This document shows, one piece after another, positions 44,677-54,248 of a stretch of DNA of 64,000 bases. The stretch is from NCBI RefSeq assembly GCF_029338515.1, contig NZ_CP119988.1:3906001-3970000 (forward strand), read 5' to 3'. Source of the DNA: Haloglomus litoreum. Lineage in GTDB: Archaea > Halobacteriota > Halobacteria > Halobacteriales > Haloarculaceae. Position 1 is the stretch's first letter. Every line of letters starts with the position of its first letter. The notes below the pieces were generated by a model, which worked only from the letters and a program-made list of their open reading frames with translations, was not told the origin of the DNA and searched no databases. The translations under genes and the position numbers were made by a program.

Positions 44677-45435
44677 ATGGACGACACCGTGCTGCTGACC
44701 GGCGCCGGGGGGTACGTCGGTGGCGCGATACTCGACGGGATCGGCGACGAGTACGACTGGCGCCTGCTGTACCACAACCCGCCGGCCGAGGAGCCGGACC
44801 ACCCCTACACCATCGGGGAGATCACCGAGCCGGAGGACGCGCAGGAGGCCTGCGAGGACGTCGACGCCGTCATCCACCTCGCCGGTGACCCCCGCCCCGA
44901 CGCCCCCTGGGACTCGGTCCTGGAGAACAACATCCACGGGACGAAGGTGATGTTCGACGCGGCGCTGGAGGCGGGTGCCGAGACGTTCGTCTACGCCTCC
45001 TCGAACCACGCCGTCGGGCACTTCGAGACCGAGCGCAAACCCGACCTCTACCGGACCGAGGACGACTTCCTGCTCGACGGCTCGGAGCTCCCGCGCCCGG
45101 GGAACTTCTACGGCGTCTCGAAGGCCGCGGGCGAGACGCTCGGCCGGTACTACCACGACGAACACGACATCTCCGTCTGCTGCATCCGCATCGGCAACCT
45201 CACCAAGGGCCACCCGCCCATCGACTACGAGCGGGGGCAGGCGATGTGGCTCTCCTACCGGGACTGCGCCCACATCCACGAGTGCGCCCTCGAAGCCGAC
45301 TACGACTACGAGATCGTCTACGGCATCTCGGACAACGACCGGAAGTACTACTCGCTGGAACGCGCGAAGGAGGTGCTTGGCTACGAGCCACAGGACAACT
45401 CCGCCGAGTGGGACGGCGACGAGAAGGTCGTATGA
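44677..45435 (+). CDS. azf: NAD-dependent sugar (glucose-6-phosphate) dehydrogenase, Azf-like
   Basis: A 252-residue extended short-chain dehydrogenase. The Rossmann loop TGAGGYVGGAIL, IHLAGDPRPDAPWDSVL and catalytic YGVSKAAGE (Tyr/Lys) are clear. Haloferax Azf, an NAD-dependent glucose-6-phosphate dehydrogenase of the oxidative pentose-phosphate route, has this same GDPRP..PWDSVL...NNI and ELPRPGNFYGVSK pattern. Uronate dehydrogenase is a close relative and remains possible. The C-terminus ends in acidic WDGDEKVV. Confidence 0.75.
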   Translation: MDDTVLLTGAGGYVGGAILDGIGDEYDWRLLYHNPPAEEPDHPYTIGEITEPEDAQEACEDVDAVIHLAGDPRPDAPWDSVLENNIHGTKVMFDAALEAGAETFVYASSNHAVGHFETERKPDLYRTEDDFLLDGSELPRPGNFYGVSKAAGETLGRYYHDEHDISVCCIRIGNLTKGHPPIDYERGQAMWLSYRDCAHIHECALEADYDYEIVYGISDNDRKYYSLERAKEVLGYEPQDNSAEWDGDEKVV

Positions 45436-45469
45436 GCGGATAAACGACCAACACCCCTAACAGGCAGAG

Positions 45470-45486
45470 AGGTTCCGCTTTTTGAA
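45470..45486 (+). terminator. T-run after the Azf-like gene
   Basis: ttccgctttttgaatcc carries a five-T run at 45479-45483, about 45 bp after the stop. It suits archaeal termination. Confidence 0.4.
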
Positions 45487-45638
45487 TCCAACCCCGAACC
45501 TTCGATATTTAACTCGCTATTCTCGGAGTTAAACGTGTTCCGTGGCGCGAGCGCGTCGCCCGCCAGTCCCCGGGACGCGCAGGTCCGGTGGCGAGGGCCC
45601 CACCACGCACTCGCGGCAGGTGGACCGCTGGAACTCGT

Positions 45639-46733
45639 TCAGGCGGCCGTCGGGCCCTCCTCGGCCTCGGTCGCCGTCGGGGGCGCGGTGTCCTCGTCGT
45701 CGCGCCGGGCGTCCCGGACCACCAGCGCGAGCGCGCCGAGGCCGAGCAGCGTCACGATGGCGGTCACCAGCCCGCCGACGATCGGGAGCCGGCCCGCGAG
45801 CGCGACCAGCACGACACCGACGGCCAGGGCCAGCCAGCGGTTGTCCACGTCGGCGGCGTCGGTCAGCCACTCGCCGACGGTGTAGCCGCCGTACACCAGC
45901 CCCACCCAGAGCGTGAACAGGAACAGGAACAGCCCGAGCAGGCTCAGGGGGATGCCGATGATGGTGAGCGCGACCAGCACGAGCGCGATGGGGGCGACGA
46001 GGACCATCAGCAGGCCGACACCACCCGCCGCCAGCGGCGACTCGACGGCCCGGTCGGCGATCCGGCGGGAGACAGCCGGGAAGACGAGCAGCAGGGCCGC
46101 ACCCAGCACGAGGTTGACGAGGACGCCGTAGACGCTCGCGACCCAGCCGGGCAGGAGCGCGTCGGCCGGCGACCCGATGCTGACGCCGCCGAGGTTGTCG
46201 TTCCGGACGACCGAGCCGCCGACGGCCGCCCCGTCGTTGCGGAACGACTCGGCGTCGTACTCGACACCGCCGTCGACGACCGCGGACCCGGCCAGGACGA
46301 CGGACTCGCCGGCCAGCGTCGCGTCACCGCGGACCGTGCCCGCGAGGACGACGGACCCACCGGCCGCCTGCAGGTCGCCACCGACCTCGCCGCTCGGCGT
46401 GACCTCGATGCTCCCCGCCGCAGCCTCGACATCGCCGACGACGGTGCCGGCGATGCGGACGCTCCCGGCGGCCGCCCCCACGTTGCCGGTCACCCGACCG
46501 CTCTCGGTGACCGTCACGTCGCCGGCGAACGCCTGGAGGTTCCCGTCGACCGTCCCCCGCACGACGACCGACCCGCCGAACGCCTCGAGCCCGGCGACGG
46601 TCTCGCCCTCCGCAACGACGACCGTCCCGCCGGCGCGGCTCTCGGCGGCCGCGGACCCCGGGACAACTGCCAGTACCACGAGGAGCGCCACCAGGAGGGC
46701 GACGCCCCGACCGAACACCGAGTGCTGTCTCAT
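45639..46733 (-). CDS. Bactofilin-like polymer-forming membrane protein
   Basis: A 364-residue protein with a signal peptide (VALLVALLVVLAVVPGSAAA), then a right-handed beta-helix region (about 30-165) of repeated GSVVVRGTVDGNL / GDVTVTESGRVTGNV / GSVRIAGTVVGDV units, and a C-terminal half with at least four membrane helices. The beta-helix repeats resemble bactofilin/polymer-forming cytoskeletal domains, but here exported and joined to membrane segments, as in the DUF8173-like haloarchaeal proteins. The function is unknown; a scaffold or envelope role is plausible. Confidence 0.8.
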   Translation of the reverse strand: MRQHSVFGRGVALLVALLVVLAVVPGSAAAESRAGGTVVVAEGETVAGLEAFGGSVVVRGTVDGNLQAFAGDVTVTESGRVTGNVGAAAGSVRIAGTVVGDVEAAAGSIEVTPSGEVGGDLQAAGGSVVLAGTVRGDATLAGESVVLAGSAVVDGGVEYDAESFRNDGAAVGGSVVRNDNLGGVSIGSPADALLPGWVASVYGVLVNLVLGAALLLVFPAVSRRIADRAVESPLAAGGVGLLMVLVAPIALVLVALTIIGIPLSLLGLFLFLFTLWVGLVYGGYTVGEWLTDAADVDNRWLALAVGVVLVALAGRLPIVGGLVTAIVTLLGLGALALVVRDARRDDEDTAPPTATEAEEGPTAA

Positions 46734-46880
46734 AGCGCCGAGGATACGCCGCCCGGACAGATAACCGGTCTACAGATTCTCGGCGGATGAGAGGGGGACG
46801 TCGACGCCACGACGAGGGTGCCGGGCCCCAGGACGGCGCTCGCTCGGACGATTTAACTCCGGGGCCGGCGACGGACGGGT

Positions 46881-47879
46881 ATGAGCGAACCCGGGGAGCC
46901 CGCGGCCGACGCGCCCGCCGCGTCCGAGCGCGGGCGGGAGGTCTGGATCGAGAAGTACCGCCCCCAGTCGCTGGACGACATCGTCGGCCAGGACACCATC
47001 GTCGAGCGGCTGAAGTCGTACATAAACCGGCAAGATTTGCCGCACCTTCTTTTTGCGGGGCCGGCGGGCGTGGGGAAGACCACCGCATCTGTCAGTATTG
47101 CGAGAGAAATCTACGGCGAGGACTGGCGCGAGAACTTCCTCGAGTTGAACGCCAGCGACGAGCGCGGCATCGACGTGGTCCGGGACCGCATCAAGAGCTT
47201 CGCGCGCGCGTCGTTCGGCGGCTACGACTACCGCGTCATCTTCCTCGACGAGGCCGACGCGCTCACCAGCGACGCCCAGGGCGCCCTGCGCCGGACGATG
47301 GAGCAGTTCTCCAACAACACGCGGTTCATCCTCTCGTGTAACTACTCCTCGCAGATCATCGACCCCATCCAGTCGCGGTGTGCCGTCTTCCGGTTCTCGC
47401 CGCTGGGTGACGACGCCGTGGAGGCCCAGATACGCCAGATCGCCGCGAACGAGGACATCGAGCTGACCGAGGACGGCCTAGACGCGCTCGTCTACGCCGC
47501 GGGCGGGGACATGCGCAAGGCCATCAACGGCCTCCAGGCGGCGGCCGTGATGGGCGAGGCCGTCGACGAGGAGGCGGTGTACGCCATCACCTCCACCGCA
47601 CGCCCCGAGGAGATCAACGGGATGGTCCAGCGCGCGCTCGACGGGGACTTCACCGCCGCGCGCTCCCAGCTGGACGATCTCCTCACGGAGTCGGGCATCG
47701 CGGGCGGGGACATCATCGACCAGCTCCACCGCTCGGTGTGGGAGTTCGACATCGACGACGAGGCCGCGGTCCGGCTGATGGACCGGGTCGGCGAGGCCGA
47801 CTACCGCATCACCGCGGGTGCCAACGAGCAGATCCAGCTCGAGGCGCTGCTCGCGTCGCTCGCGCTCGACGAGGAGTAG
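46881..47879 (+). CDS. rfcS: Replication factor C small subunit
   Basis: A 332-residue AAA+ clamp-loader subunit that opens and loads the PCNA clamp on DNA. Walker [10 protein letters not shown], Walker B FLDEADAL, sensor 1 [10 protein letters not shown] and the arginine-finger SRC motif are present, with the RFC collar domain after about residue 230. A short haloarchaeal acidic N-terminus precedes [20 protein letters not shown]-like gatttaact lies about 30 bp before the ATG. Confidence 0.96.
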   Translation: MSEPGEPAADAPAASERGREVWIEKYRPQSLDDIVGQDTIVERLKSYINRQDLPHLLFAGPAGVGKTTASVSIAREIYGEDWRENFLELNASDERGIDVVRDRIKSFARASFGGYDYRVIFLDEADALTSDAQGALRRTMEQFSNNTRFILSCNYSSQIIDPIQSRCAVFRFSPLGDDAVEAQIRQIAANEDIELTEDGLDALVYAAGGDMRKAINGLQAAAVMGEAVDEEAVYAITSTARPEEINGMVQRALDGDFTAARSQLDDLLTESGIAGGDIIDQLHRSVWEFDIDDEAAVRLMDRVGEADYRITAGANEQIQLEALLASLALDEE

Positions 47880-47946
47880 CGAGCCGGGGGCGGCCGCTGG
47901 AGGGCCGACCACACGGAGAATCGGAATCAGCCCGGAGTCGCCCGGT

Positions 47947-48531
47947 TCAGGCCGGGAGGCTGGGGCCGGGCAGACTCGGAACGCCAGGGAGTTCAGGCAG
48001 GTCGTCACCGGGGAGACCGGGAGCTCCGGGCGGCAGGTCGTCACCCGGGAGGCCAGGGGTCTCGGGCGGCAGGTCGTCACCGGGAAGACCGGGGGCCTCG
48101 GGCGGCTCGATCGGCGGAGCGCCGTCCCCGGGCGTCTCGCAGGGGTTCTCGCGCGTATCGGGGCTGATCTCGCACTCGACGGCACCGCCCTGGCCCGCGG
48201 CCTCGGCGGAGCCCTCGACCGTCACGGTCTGGTCGGCGGCATCGACACCGCCGCCACCGCCGACCTCGACCGTCTCGCCGCCACCGCTGACGGCGACGGT
48301 ACCGTCCCCGCTACCCCCGTCCGGGCTGGCCGAGACCGTGGCGTCACCGAGCGCGCTCCCGGGACCGGCACCACTGCCGCCCTCGACGCTGACCTCGACA
48401 CCGTCGGTACCGGCGTCGACGACGATGTCGCCGCCGCCGTCCTGAGCAGCCACGGGACTCGCGAGGAGCCCGAGTGCCAGGAGAGCTGTCAACGTTACCG
48501 TCGCGGCCGTCCGTACACGGATTGGTGCCAT
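47947..48531 (-). CDS. Secreted repeat protein with proline-rich tail
   Basis: A 194-residue secreted protein. A Sec signal (about 1-29) precedes a Gly/Val/Asp-rich domain with short beta strands (DIVVDAGTDGVEVSVEGG, GTVAVSGGGETVEVGG). A short segment has two cysteines, CEISPDTRENPC. The C-terminus has three near-identical 12-residue repeats, (A/T)PGLPGDDLPP(E/G), ending in PSLPGPSLPA. No anchor is present. The function is unknown; the repeats suggest an extended polyproline tail. It reads opposite to the rfcS gene. Confidence 0.72.
   Translation of the reverse strand: MAPIRVRTAATVTLTALLALGLLASPVAAQDGGGDIVVDAGTDGVEVSVEGGSGAGPGSALGDATVSASPDGGSGDGTVAVSGGGETVEVGGGGGVDAADQTVTVEGSAEAAGQGGAVECEISPDTRENPCETPGDGAPPIEPPEAPGLPGDDLPPETPGLPGDDLPPGAPGLPGDDLPELPGVPSLPGPSLPA
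47990..48105. repeat. 36-bp coding repeats (LPGDDLPP)
   Basis: ggcaggtcgtcacc recurs at about 47997, 48033 and 48069, at an exact 36-bp period. Each copy codes one 12-residue unit of the proline-rich tail. Confidence 0.8.
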
Positions 48532-48721
48532 GTTACATACGGGGGCCGATGGTGATCGACCGTGTAGTTAGTGCCGGGACCCACCGGCGATTTAAATGAA
48601 CGGTCAGTACAGCGGGGGTTCACACGGGAGCCCGGGTGGCGTGCCCACGAACGCCCGCCTGGGGGGCCCGCTCGCCGCCGGTACCAATCGGTTTTTCCAC
48701 GCGTGCCGCACACCCTCTGCC

Positions 48722-50050
48722 ATGACCGACCTGTCGCTCCCGGCCGAACCGGAGGTCCCCGACATCGCCGCGGACGGCGTCTGGCTGACCTGCATCGACT
48801 GCGGCGAGACCCACGCGCCGTTCGAGGACATCATCTACACCTGCCCGGACTGTGGGGCGCTGCTGGAGGCCCGCTACGACTCGTATCCCGGCTTCGACGC
48901 GTTCGAGGGCCCGAAGTCGGTGTGGCGCTACAGCGCCGCGCTCCCCTTCTCGGAGGGGGTAACGCTGCCGGAGGGGGGCACGCCACTCCACCGCGTCCCG
49001 CGCCTGGAGGACGACCTCGGCGTGCGGAACCTCCGCATCAAGCACGAGGGGATGAACCCGACGGGGAGCTTCAAGGACCGCGGGATGACCGTCGGCGTGA
49101 AGGTCGCGGAGCGACTCGGCGTCGACCGCCTCGCGTGCGCGTCGACCGGCAACACCTCGGCCGCGCTCGCCGCGTACGGCGGGCGCGCGGGCCTGGAGAC
49201 GCTCGTCCTGCTGCCGGCCGGGAAGGTCGCCGCCGGGAAGATCGCACAGGCCGCGCTCCACGATGCGCGCATCCTGGAGGTCGAGGGGAACTTCGACGCG
49301 TGTCTCGACCGCGTCCAGGACCTCGCCGACCGCGGCGAGGCCTACCTCCTGAACTCGCTGAACCCCTTCAGACTCGAGGGCCAGAAGACCATCGGCCTCG
49401 AGATTCTCGAGGAGTTCCGCGACGACCACGGCCGCTTCCCCGACCGGGTCTGTCTGCCGGTCGGGAACGCCGGCAACACCGCGGCGCTGTACAAGTGCTT
49501 CCGCGAGCTGGTGCGGAGCGGCGCCCTCGCGCCCGGCGACGTGCCGAAACTGACCGGGGTGCAGGCCGAGGGCGCCGCGCCGATGGTCGAGGCCATCGAG
49601 GAGGGGCTCGAGGACACCCGGCGCTGGGAGGACGTCGAGACCATCGCGACGGCCATCCGCATCGGGAACCCGGTCAACGCGCCGAAGGCGCTACCGGGCA
49701 TCCGCGAGACGGGCGGCACCGCGGTCGCCGTGAGCGACGACGAGATCACGACGGCCCAGCGCGACCTCGCGCGCGAGGGGGTCGGCGTCGAGCCCGCATC
49801 GGCGGCGAGCGTCGCGGGCCTGCGGAAGCTCCGGCGGGAGGGCGAGGTCGACGCCGGCGAGGACGTGGTCTGCCTGACGACGGGCCACCTCCTGAAGGAC
49901 CCCGACGCCGCGGCGAAGGCGGGCGCCGACCCCGAACCCGTCCCGAACGACACGGACGACATCCTCGCGCACCTCGCCGGCGAGTCGGTCGCGGCCGGCG
50001 GGGCGGGCGAGGCGGGCGGTCCCCTCGCTCGGCTGAAGCGACTGTTCTGA
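48722..50050 (+). CDS. thrC: Threonine synthase
   Basis: A 442-residue PLP enzyme of the tryptophan-synthase-beta fold, converting phosphohomoserine to threonine. A zinc-ribbon-like CIDC...CPDC (Cys24, 27, 41, 44) opens the protein, as in archaeal-type threonine synthases. PLP Lys118 is in PTGSFKDRGM. STGNTSAALAAYG and PVGNAGNTAALYK bind PLP phosphate. The C-terminus is Gly/Ala-rich and ends ARLKRLF. The ATG at 48722 is preferred; the long frame before it is not coding-like. Confidence 0.95.
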   Translation: MTDLSLPAEPEVPDIAADGVWLTCIDCGETHAPFEDIIYTCPDCGALLEARYDSYPGFDAFEGPKSVWRYSAALPFSEGVTLPEGGTPLHRVPRLEDDLGVRNLRIKHEGMNPTGSFKDRGMTVGVKVAERLGVDRLACASTGNTSAALAAYGGRAGLETLVLLPAGKVAAGKIAQAALHDARILEVEGNFDACLDRVQDLADRGEAYLLNSLNPFRLEGQKTIGLEILEEFRDDHGRFPDRVCLPVGNAGNTAALYKCFRELVRSGALAPGDVPKLTGVQAEGAAPMVEAIEEGLEDTRRWEDVETIATAIRIGNPVNAPKALPGIRETGGTAVAVSDDEITTAQRDLAREGVGVEPASAASVAGLRKLRREGEVDAGEDVVCLTTGHLLKDPDAAAKAGADPEPVPNDTDDILAHLAGESVAAGGAGEAGGPLARLKRLF

Positions 50051-50171
50051 GTCACGGGCGGCAGTCCGTCGCGGGAAGGGGGCGCTCCACCCGAAACGGT
50101 GGCGTGCGGAGCGACGACGGGCGTCTGACGCTCCCCGTGGGTACTTGTAACAGGGCTGCCCGCGACCCCGC

Positions 50172-50558
50172 ATGGCCTCGACCGACACCGAGCCCGAGTC
50201 CGAGACGCAGTTCGTCCGGACCACGGGACTGGAGGAACAGCCAACCGACGAGCGCACGGCGTTGCGCGCCCGGGTCGCGGAACTGGAATCGGAGCTCGCG
50301 CGCAAGGAGGCCGTCCTCGCCGAGCGCAACGAGGAGATCGCCCGCCTCCGCCACCGACTGGACCAGCGCGAGCAGGCGCTCGCCGAGCGCGAGGCCGACC
50401 TCGAGGAGGCACGGGCGGAGCTCGAGAACGCGGAGGAGTGGGCAGAGTTCCTCGACCGCGAACTGCGCGCCCAGCGCGACCGCGTGGGCTCGCTGGAGGA
50501 GCGCGTCGAGTCCCTGGAGTCGCGCTCGCTCTGGGACCGGCTGACGGACCTGTTCTGA
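50172..50558 (+). CDS. Coiled-coil protein
   Basis: A 128-residue highly charged protein. From about residue 30 to 118 it is a continuous heptad-repeat coiled coil (LRARVAELESELARKEAVL, LRHRLDQREQALAEREADL). The C-terminus LWDRLTDLF is a short hydrophobic helix. No membrane segment or enzyme motif. Probably a structural or adaptor protein; unknown. Confidence 0.72.
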   Translation: MASTDTEPESETQFVRTTGLEEQPTDERTALRARVAELESELARKEAVLAERNEEIARLRHRLDQREQALAEREADLEEARAELENAEEWAEFLDRELRAQRDRVGSLEERVESLESRSLWDRLTDLF

Positions 50559-50574
50559 CCCCGTATCCGGTCCG

Positions 50575-51195
50575 CTACCGCTCCAGCCGTGCCTCGATGA
50601 ACACCCACGGCTCCGCCTCGTCGTCCTCGTCCAGACTGTCCGCCGCGCCCCACTCCCGTTCGACGCTGAAGCCGACCGTCCGGAGGTCCTCGCGGGTCGC
50701 CTCGGCGCCGGCCATCTCCCAGGCCATCCCGACGCCGCTGTCCAGCCAGTCCGGGTTCTCGCCGGTCCACGCCTCCCGGCCCTCGCAGACGAGGGCCCGG
50801 CCGCCCGGTCGGAGCACGCGGGCGAACTCCGCCAGCACCGCCGGGTGTTCGACCAGCGGGACGTGGATGAGCGACCAGTAGGCCACGACGGCGTCGAAGC
50901 TGTCGGCGGCGAACGGGAGTCGCGTCATGTCCCCCTGCGCGAGCGCCGCCCCGGGAACGTCGCCGGCAGCGATCTCCAGCTGCGCCCGGGAGACGTCCAG
51001 CCCGACGGCGGCCGTCGCCTCGTCGAGCCGCCCGAGGACCGGTGTTCCCGGCCCGCAGCCGGCATCGAGGACGCGGTCCGGGTCGGCCGAATCGAGGAGC
51101 GCATCGAGGGCCCGCACTCCCCCCGAGTCGCGCTGGGCACCGTAGGACGCCCCCAGTTCGTCGTACGAGCGACGGACCGCCTCCTTGTCGACCAT
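50575..51195 (-). CDS. SAM-dependent methyltransferase
   Basis: A 206-residue class I methyltransferase. Motif I VLDAGCGPGTPVL, LDVSRAQLEIA, the Q.D..LPF element (QGDMTRLPFAADSFDAVVAYW) and VLRPGGRALVCEG are typical of the UbiE/COQ5-like group. Substrate is unknown. The ATG at 51195 follows the upstream Arg/Pro-rich extension, which lacks haloarchaeal bias. Confidence 0.85.
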   Translation of the reverse strand: MVDKEAVRRSYDELGASYGAQRDSGGVRALDALLDSADPDRVLDAGCGPGTPVLGRLDEATAAVGLDVSRAQLEIAAGDVPGAALAQGDMTRLPFAADSFDAVVAYWSLIHVPLVEHPAVLAEFARVLRPGGRALVCEGREAWTGENPDWLDSGVGMAWEMAGAEATREDLRTVGFSVEREWGAADSLDEDDEAEPWVFIEARLER

Positions 51196-51361
51196 CACCC
51201 GGACCGGCTCGGGCCGACGGGATGGGTCTTCCGGAGCCGTGCGGGCTCGTCCCGTGACCTCGCGACTCGGAAATAAAATCCAAAACCCGAACACCCACAC
51301 GATATCTCAGTCGTTACCGTCCAGATTAAGATCCTTTTCCAGAATCAGACGGATAAATCCA

Positions 51362-51721
51362 CTACCGCTCCTCGGCATCCGGGATGAGCGGCTCGTCGTC
51401 GGCCGCCTCGTCGGGGGCGTCGTCCCCCGTATCCGGTCGGTCGACATCGTTCGCGGCGGGCTCGTCGGGTTCGTCGTCGGCCACACCCTCGTCCGGGTCC
51501 TTCACGGCCCGGCCGAGGACCTTCCCGGCGACCATCCCGGGCACGTCCATCGGCGTGGTGAGGTACTCCTCGATGACGACCATCAGCACGGCGATGCCGA
51601 GGAAGAGGAGCGCCTGGTTCGTCTTCCCGTCGAGGAGGAACTCGACGCCGAGGTAGGCCACGGGGATGGCGAACGCCAGCGTCAGCGCGAGACCGACGGT
51701 GCCGAGGATGCTCCGGGCCAT
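51362..51721 (-). CDS. Small two-TM membrane protein with acidic tail (DUF7533-like)
   Basis: A 119-residue protein. Two hydrophobic helices (about 5-27 and 37-52; ALLFLGIAVLMVVIEEYL) are followed by TTPMDVPGMVAGKVLG and a strongly acidic C-terminal tail of about 45 residues. The function is unknown. It is downstream of tmk on the same strand, with a 54-bp gap. Confidence 0.75.
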   Translation of the reverse strand: MARSILGTVGLALTLAFAIPVAYLGVEFLLDGKTNQALLFLGIAVLMVVIEEYLTTPMDVPGMVAGKVLGRAVKDPDEGVADDEPDEPAANDVDRPDTGDDAPDEAADDEPLIPDAEER

Positions 51722-51775
51722 ACGGGTGCGTGGGCAGCGGGGCCGTTTCGGGTTGTCGGTCCGACTGTCGCGTGG

Positions 51776-52381
51776 TCAGCCCTCCCGGTCGGCGAGAATC
51801 CGGTCGATGGCGTCCTCGGCGGCCGCGATGACGTCCTCCGGCGGCCGGGTGGCGTCGATGCGGACGAACCGACCGGGTTCGGCCTCGACGAGCTGCTCGT
51901 AGTTCGCCTGGACGGCAGCGAGGTGGCCGGCGGTCTCGAACTTGTCCGACGCGCCCGCGCGCTCGGCGCCGCTGCGCGGGTCGATGTCGAGGTAGAGGGT
52001 GGCGTCCGGCGGTCGGGTGAACGCCTCGTGGATGCCGCGGACGTACTCCATCGGCCGCTTCAGGTCGGTCGCTGCCTCCAGGGCGGCGCCCTGGTAGGCG
52101 TAGCGCGAGTCGACGTAGCGGTCCGAGACGACGACCCGTCCCTCGGCGAGCGCCGGCCGGACGACGTTCGCGAGGTGGTCGGCGTGGTCGGCGGTGTAGA
52201 GGAACAGCTCGGCGAGCGGGTCGGCCTCGTCGTCGCCGAGCGAGCGGCGGACGGCCTCGCCGTACCACGAGTCCGTCGGCTCGTGGGTGAAGACGGCGTC
52301 GGCCAGTGCGTCGTGGTCCCGGAGCGCCTCGTGGACCGTCGACTTCCCGGCCCCGTCGATCCCCTCCAGCGTGATGAGCAT
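51776..52381 (-). CDS. tmk: Thymidylate kinase
   Basis: A 201-residue kinase phosphorylating dTMP to dTDP. P-loop [11 protein letters not shown] (about 5-15), [24 protein letters not shown] with the DR motif and the LID-like [19 protein letters not shown] are visible. The ATG at 52381 directly precedes the P-loop strand; the upstream frame is not coding-like. Confidence 0.94.
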   Translation of the reverse strand: MLITLEGIDGAGKSTVHEALRDHDALADAVFTHEPTDSWYGEAVRRSLGDDEADPLAELFLYTADHADHLANVVRPALAEGRVVVSDRYVDSRYAYQGAALEAATDLKRPMEYVRGIHEAFTRPPDATLYLDIDPRSGAERAGASDKFETAGHLAAVQANYEQLVEAEPGRFVRIDATRPPEDVIAAAEDAIDRILADREG

Positions 52382-52491
52382 GGCCGACCGGTGGTCGGGG
52401 GTGGGCGAAAAGCCACCGCTCCGTCCACGGATAATCGCCCGGACATAGGTGCCACAATCCCCTTGTGCTGTCGTGCCCGACGGAACGGTAG

Positions 52492-53061
52492 ATGGCAGCG
52501 TCTTCGGACCGTGACGGCCTCGGGTGGCTCCGGGCCGTGCAGGGGTCCCAGGTGTCGGAGGTGCTCGCGAGGGGGGGAGACCCACTCGACGCCGCCGACC
52601 TCTACCGCATCCGGTCGGTCCTCCGCGGGGGCGTCCTCGGCGCGGCGGTCGCCGCCGACGCGCTGGCGGTCCTCCTGTTCACCGGCGAGGTACTCACGGG
52701 CCGTGTCGCGCTGGTCGCCGGCGGGATCTGCGTGGTGGCCTTCCTCGCCGGCTACGCAGTGCAGATACGGGCGATAGCGCGCTGTTACCGGACACTCCCG
52801 GGCGGCGTGGCGCCGGTCGCGGTCGCGACGGCCACCCTCCCCGCGGGCGTCGCGCTGGGGATCCTGTCGGCGCTGGCGGTCGTGGTCCCGTTCGGGGTCG
52901 TGCGGACGCTGCTGCTGCTGGGTGTGGGCGTCGGTGCGGCCGCGCTGACCACCTGCGTCGCGCTCGGCGTGGTCTGTCAGCGCGCGGCCGTCCGACAGAC
53001 CCGCCGCCCCAGTACGGGGCCGGCCAGCCCGAACGACTCGCCCTCGGCCGTGGACGACTGA
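52492..53061 (+). CDS. Four-TM membrane protein
   Basis: A 189-residue protein with about four membrane helices ([76 protein letters not shown]). The N-terminus is soluble (about 40 residues, with [11 protein letters not shown] before helix 1). No known family is recognised. It reads divergently from tmk with a 110-bp gap. Confidence 0.7.
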   Translation: MAASSDRDGLGWLRAVQGSQVSEVLARGGDPLDAADLYRIRSVLRGGVLGAAVAADALAVLLFTGEVLTGRVALVAGGICVVAFLAGYAVQIRAIARCYRTLPGGVAPVAVATATLPAGVALGILSALAVVVPFGVVRTLLLLGVGVGAAALTTCVALGVVCQRAAVRQTRRPSTGPASPNDSPSAVDD

Positions 53062-53146
53062 GCCCCGAATCCGCCACCGGTGGTCCGTCCGGGGGCCGGG
53101 TGCCGCTTCGCGTGCCTTTACGTCGCCCGCGGCCGTCCAGTCGGGC

Positions 53147-54136
53147 ATGAACGTGCTTGTCACCGGCGGCACCGGATTCGTCGGTCGGAACCTCACCCGT
53201 GAGCTCGCCGAGCGCGGCCACGACGTGACGGCGCTGGCCCGCACCCCCGGCGAGGTCGACCTCCACCCCGAGGTCGAGACGGTCGTCGGCGACGTGACCG
53301 CGTACGACTCCATCGAACCCGCGTTCGAGGGGCAGGACGCCGTCGTGAACCTGGTCGCGCTGTCGCCCCTGTTCAAGCCGAAGGGCGGCGACGAGCAGCA
53401 CATGACGGTCCATCTCGGCGGCACACGGAACTGCCTGCAGGCAGCCGAGGCCCACGGCGTGGACCGGTTCGTCCAGATGAGCGCGCTCGGCGCGGACCCG
53501 GACGGCCCGACCCACTACATCCGCGCGAAGGGGCAGGCCGAGGAGGCCGTGACGGACGCCGACGTCGACTGGACCATCTTCCGGCCCTCGGTCGTCTTCG
53601 GTGACGGCGACGAGTTCGTCGGCTTCACGAAGCTGCTCGCGCCCCCGTACTTCACGCCGCTCCCGGGCGGCGGGAAGACCCGCTTCCAGCCGATCTGGAT
53701 CGGCGACCTCGTCCGGATGCTGGCGATGGCCCTCGAGGGCGAGGTCCCCGAGGCGGAGGACGAGGACGACGACGGGCCGACCCCGGCCATCCGGCGGGTC
53801 GACGACGGGGCGGACGCGGGCGACGAGCCGAACCCGCACGTCGGGCGGACCTACGCCATCGGCGGTCCGGAGGTACTGACGCTCGCCGAGGTCGCCGAAC
53901 TGGCCCACGCCGCCGACAACAAGCCTGTCAGCGTGGTGAACGTGCCGATGGGGCTCGCGGGCATCGGCCTGAAGACGCTGGGGGCGCTCCCCGGCGCGCC
54001 GATGGGCGGCGACCAGTACCGCTCGCTGAAGTTCGACAACACCACCGCCGACAACGATGTCGGGGTCTTCGGCTACGACGAGGCCGACCTGCGGACGCTG
54101 GCCGACTACCTGGGCGTCGACCTCGACGCCATCTGA
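53147..54136 (+). CDS. NAD(P)-binding atypical SDR protein (NDUFA9-like)
   Basis: A 329-residue extended SDR with the GGTGFVG Rossmann motif at the N-terminus and VVGDVTAYDSIEPAFEGQDAVVNL next. The catalytic Tyr-X3-Lys appears as YIRAKGQAE, shifted like NDUFA9/complex I 39-kDa and NmrA-like proteins, which often bind NAD(P)H without classic dehydrogenase chemistry. An acidic loop (EAEDEDDDG, about 205-212) interrupts the core. The role is unclear; the relation to a quinone/redox complex is only by family. Confidence 0.8.
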   Translation: MNVLVTGGTGFVGRNLTRELAERGHDVTALARTPGEVDLHPEVETVVGDVTAYDSIEPAFEGQDAVVNLVALSPLFKPKGGDEQHMTVHLGGTRNCLQAAEAHGVDRFVQMSALGADPDGPTHYIRAKGQAEEAVTDADVDWTIFRPSVVFGDGDEFVGFTKLLAPPYFTPLPGGGKTRFQPIWIGDLVRMLAMALEGEVPEAEDEDDDGPTPAIRRVDDGADAGDEPNPHVGRTYAIGGPEVLTLAEVAELAHAADNKPVSVVNVPMGLAGIGLKTLGALPGAPMGGDQYRSLKFDNTTADNDVGVFGYDEADLRTLADYLGVDLDAI

Positions 54137-54248
54137 CGACACGAGGCGCCCGAACGGGCAGTCCGACGGCGAATCCTGGACAACACAAGCTATTTACCGC
54201 TCGTTCCGCCCCAATAATCCAAGCACAGGCTGGTGGGGGGAGACCGAC

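Noticed and set aside
49691-51298. 535-codon minus-strand frame overlapping thrC and the coiled-coil gene
   Set aside because: Antisense shadow with Arg/Ser-rich composition; the true minus-strand gene here is the methyltransferase at 50575-51195.
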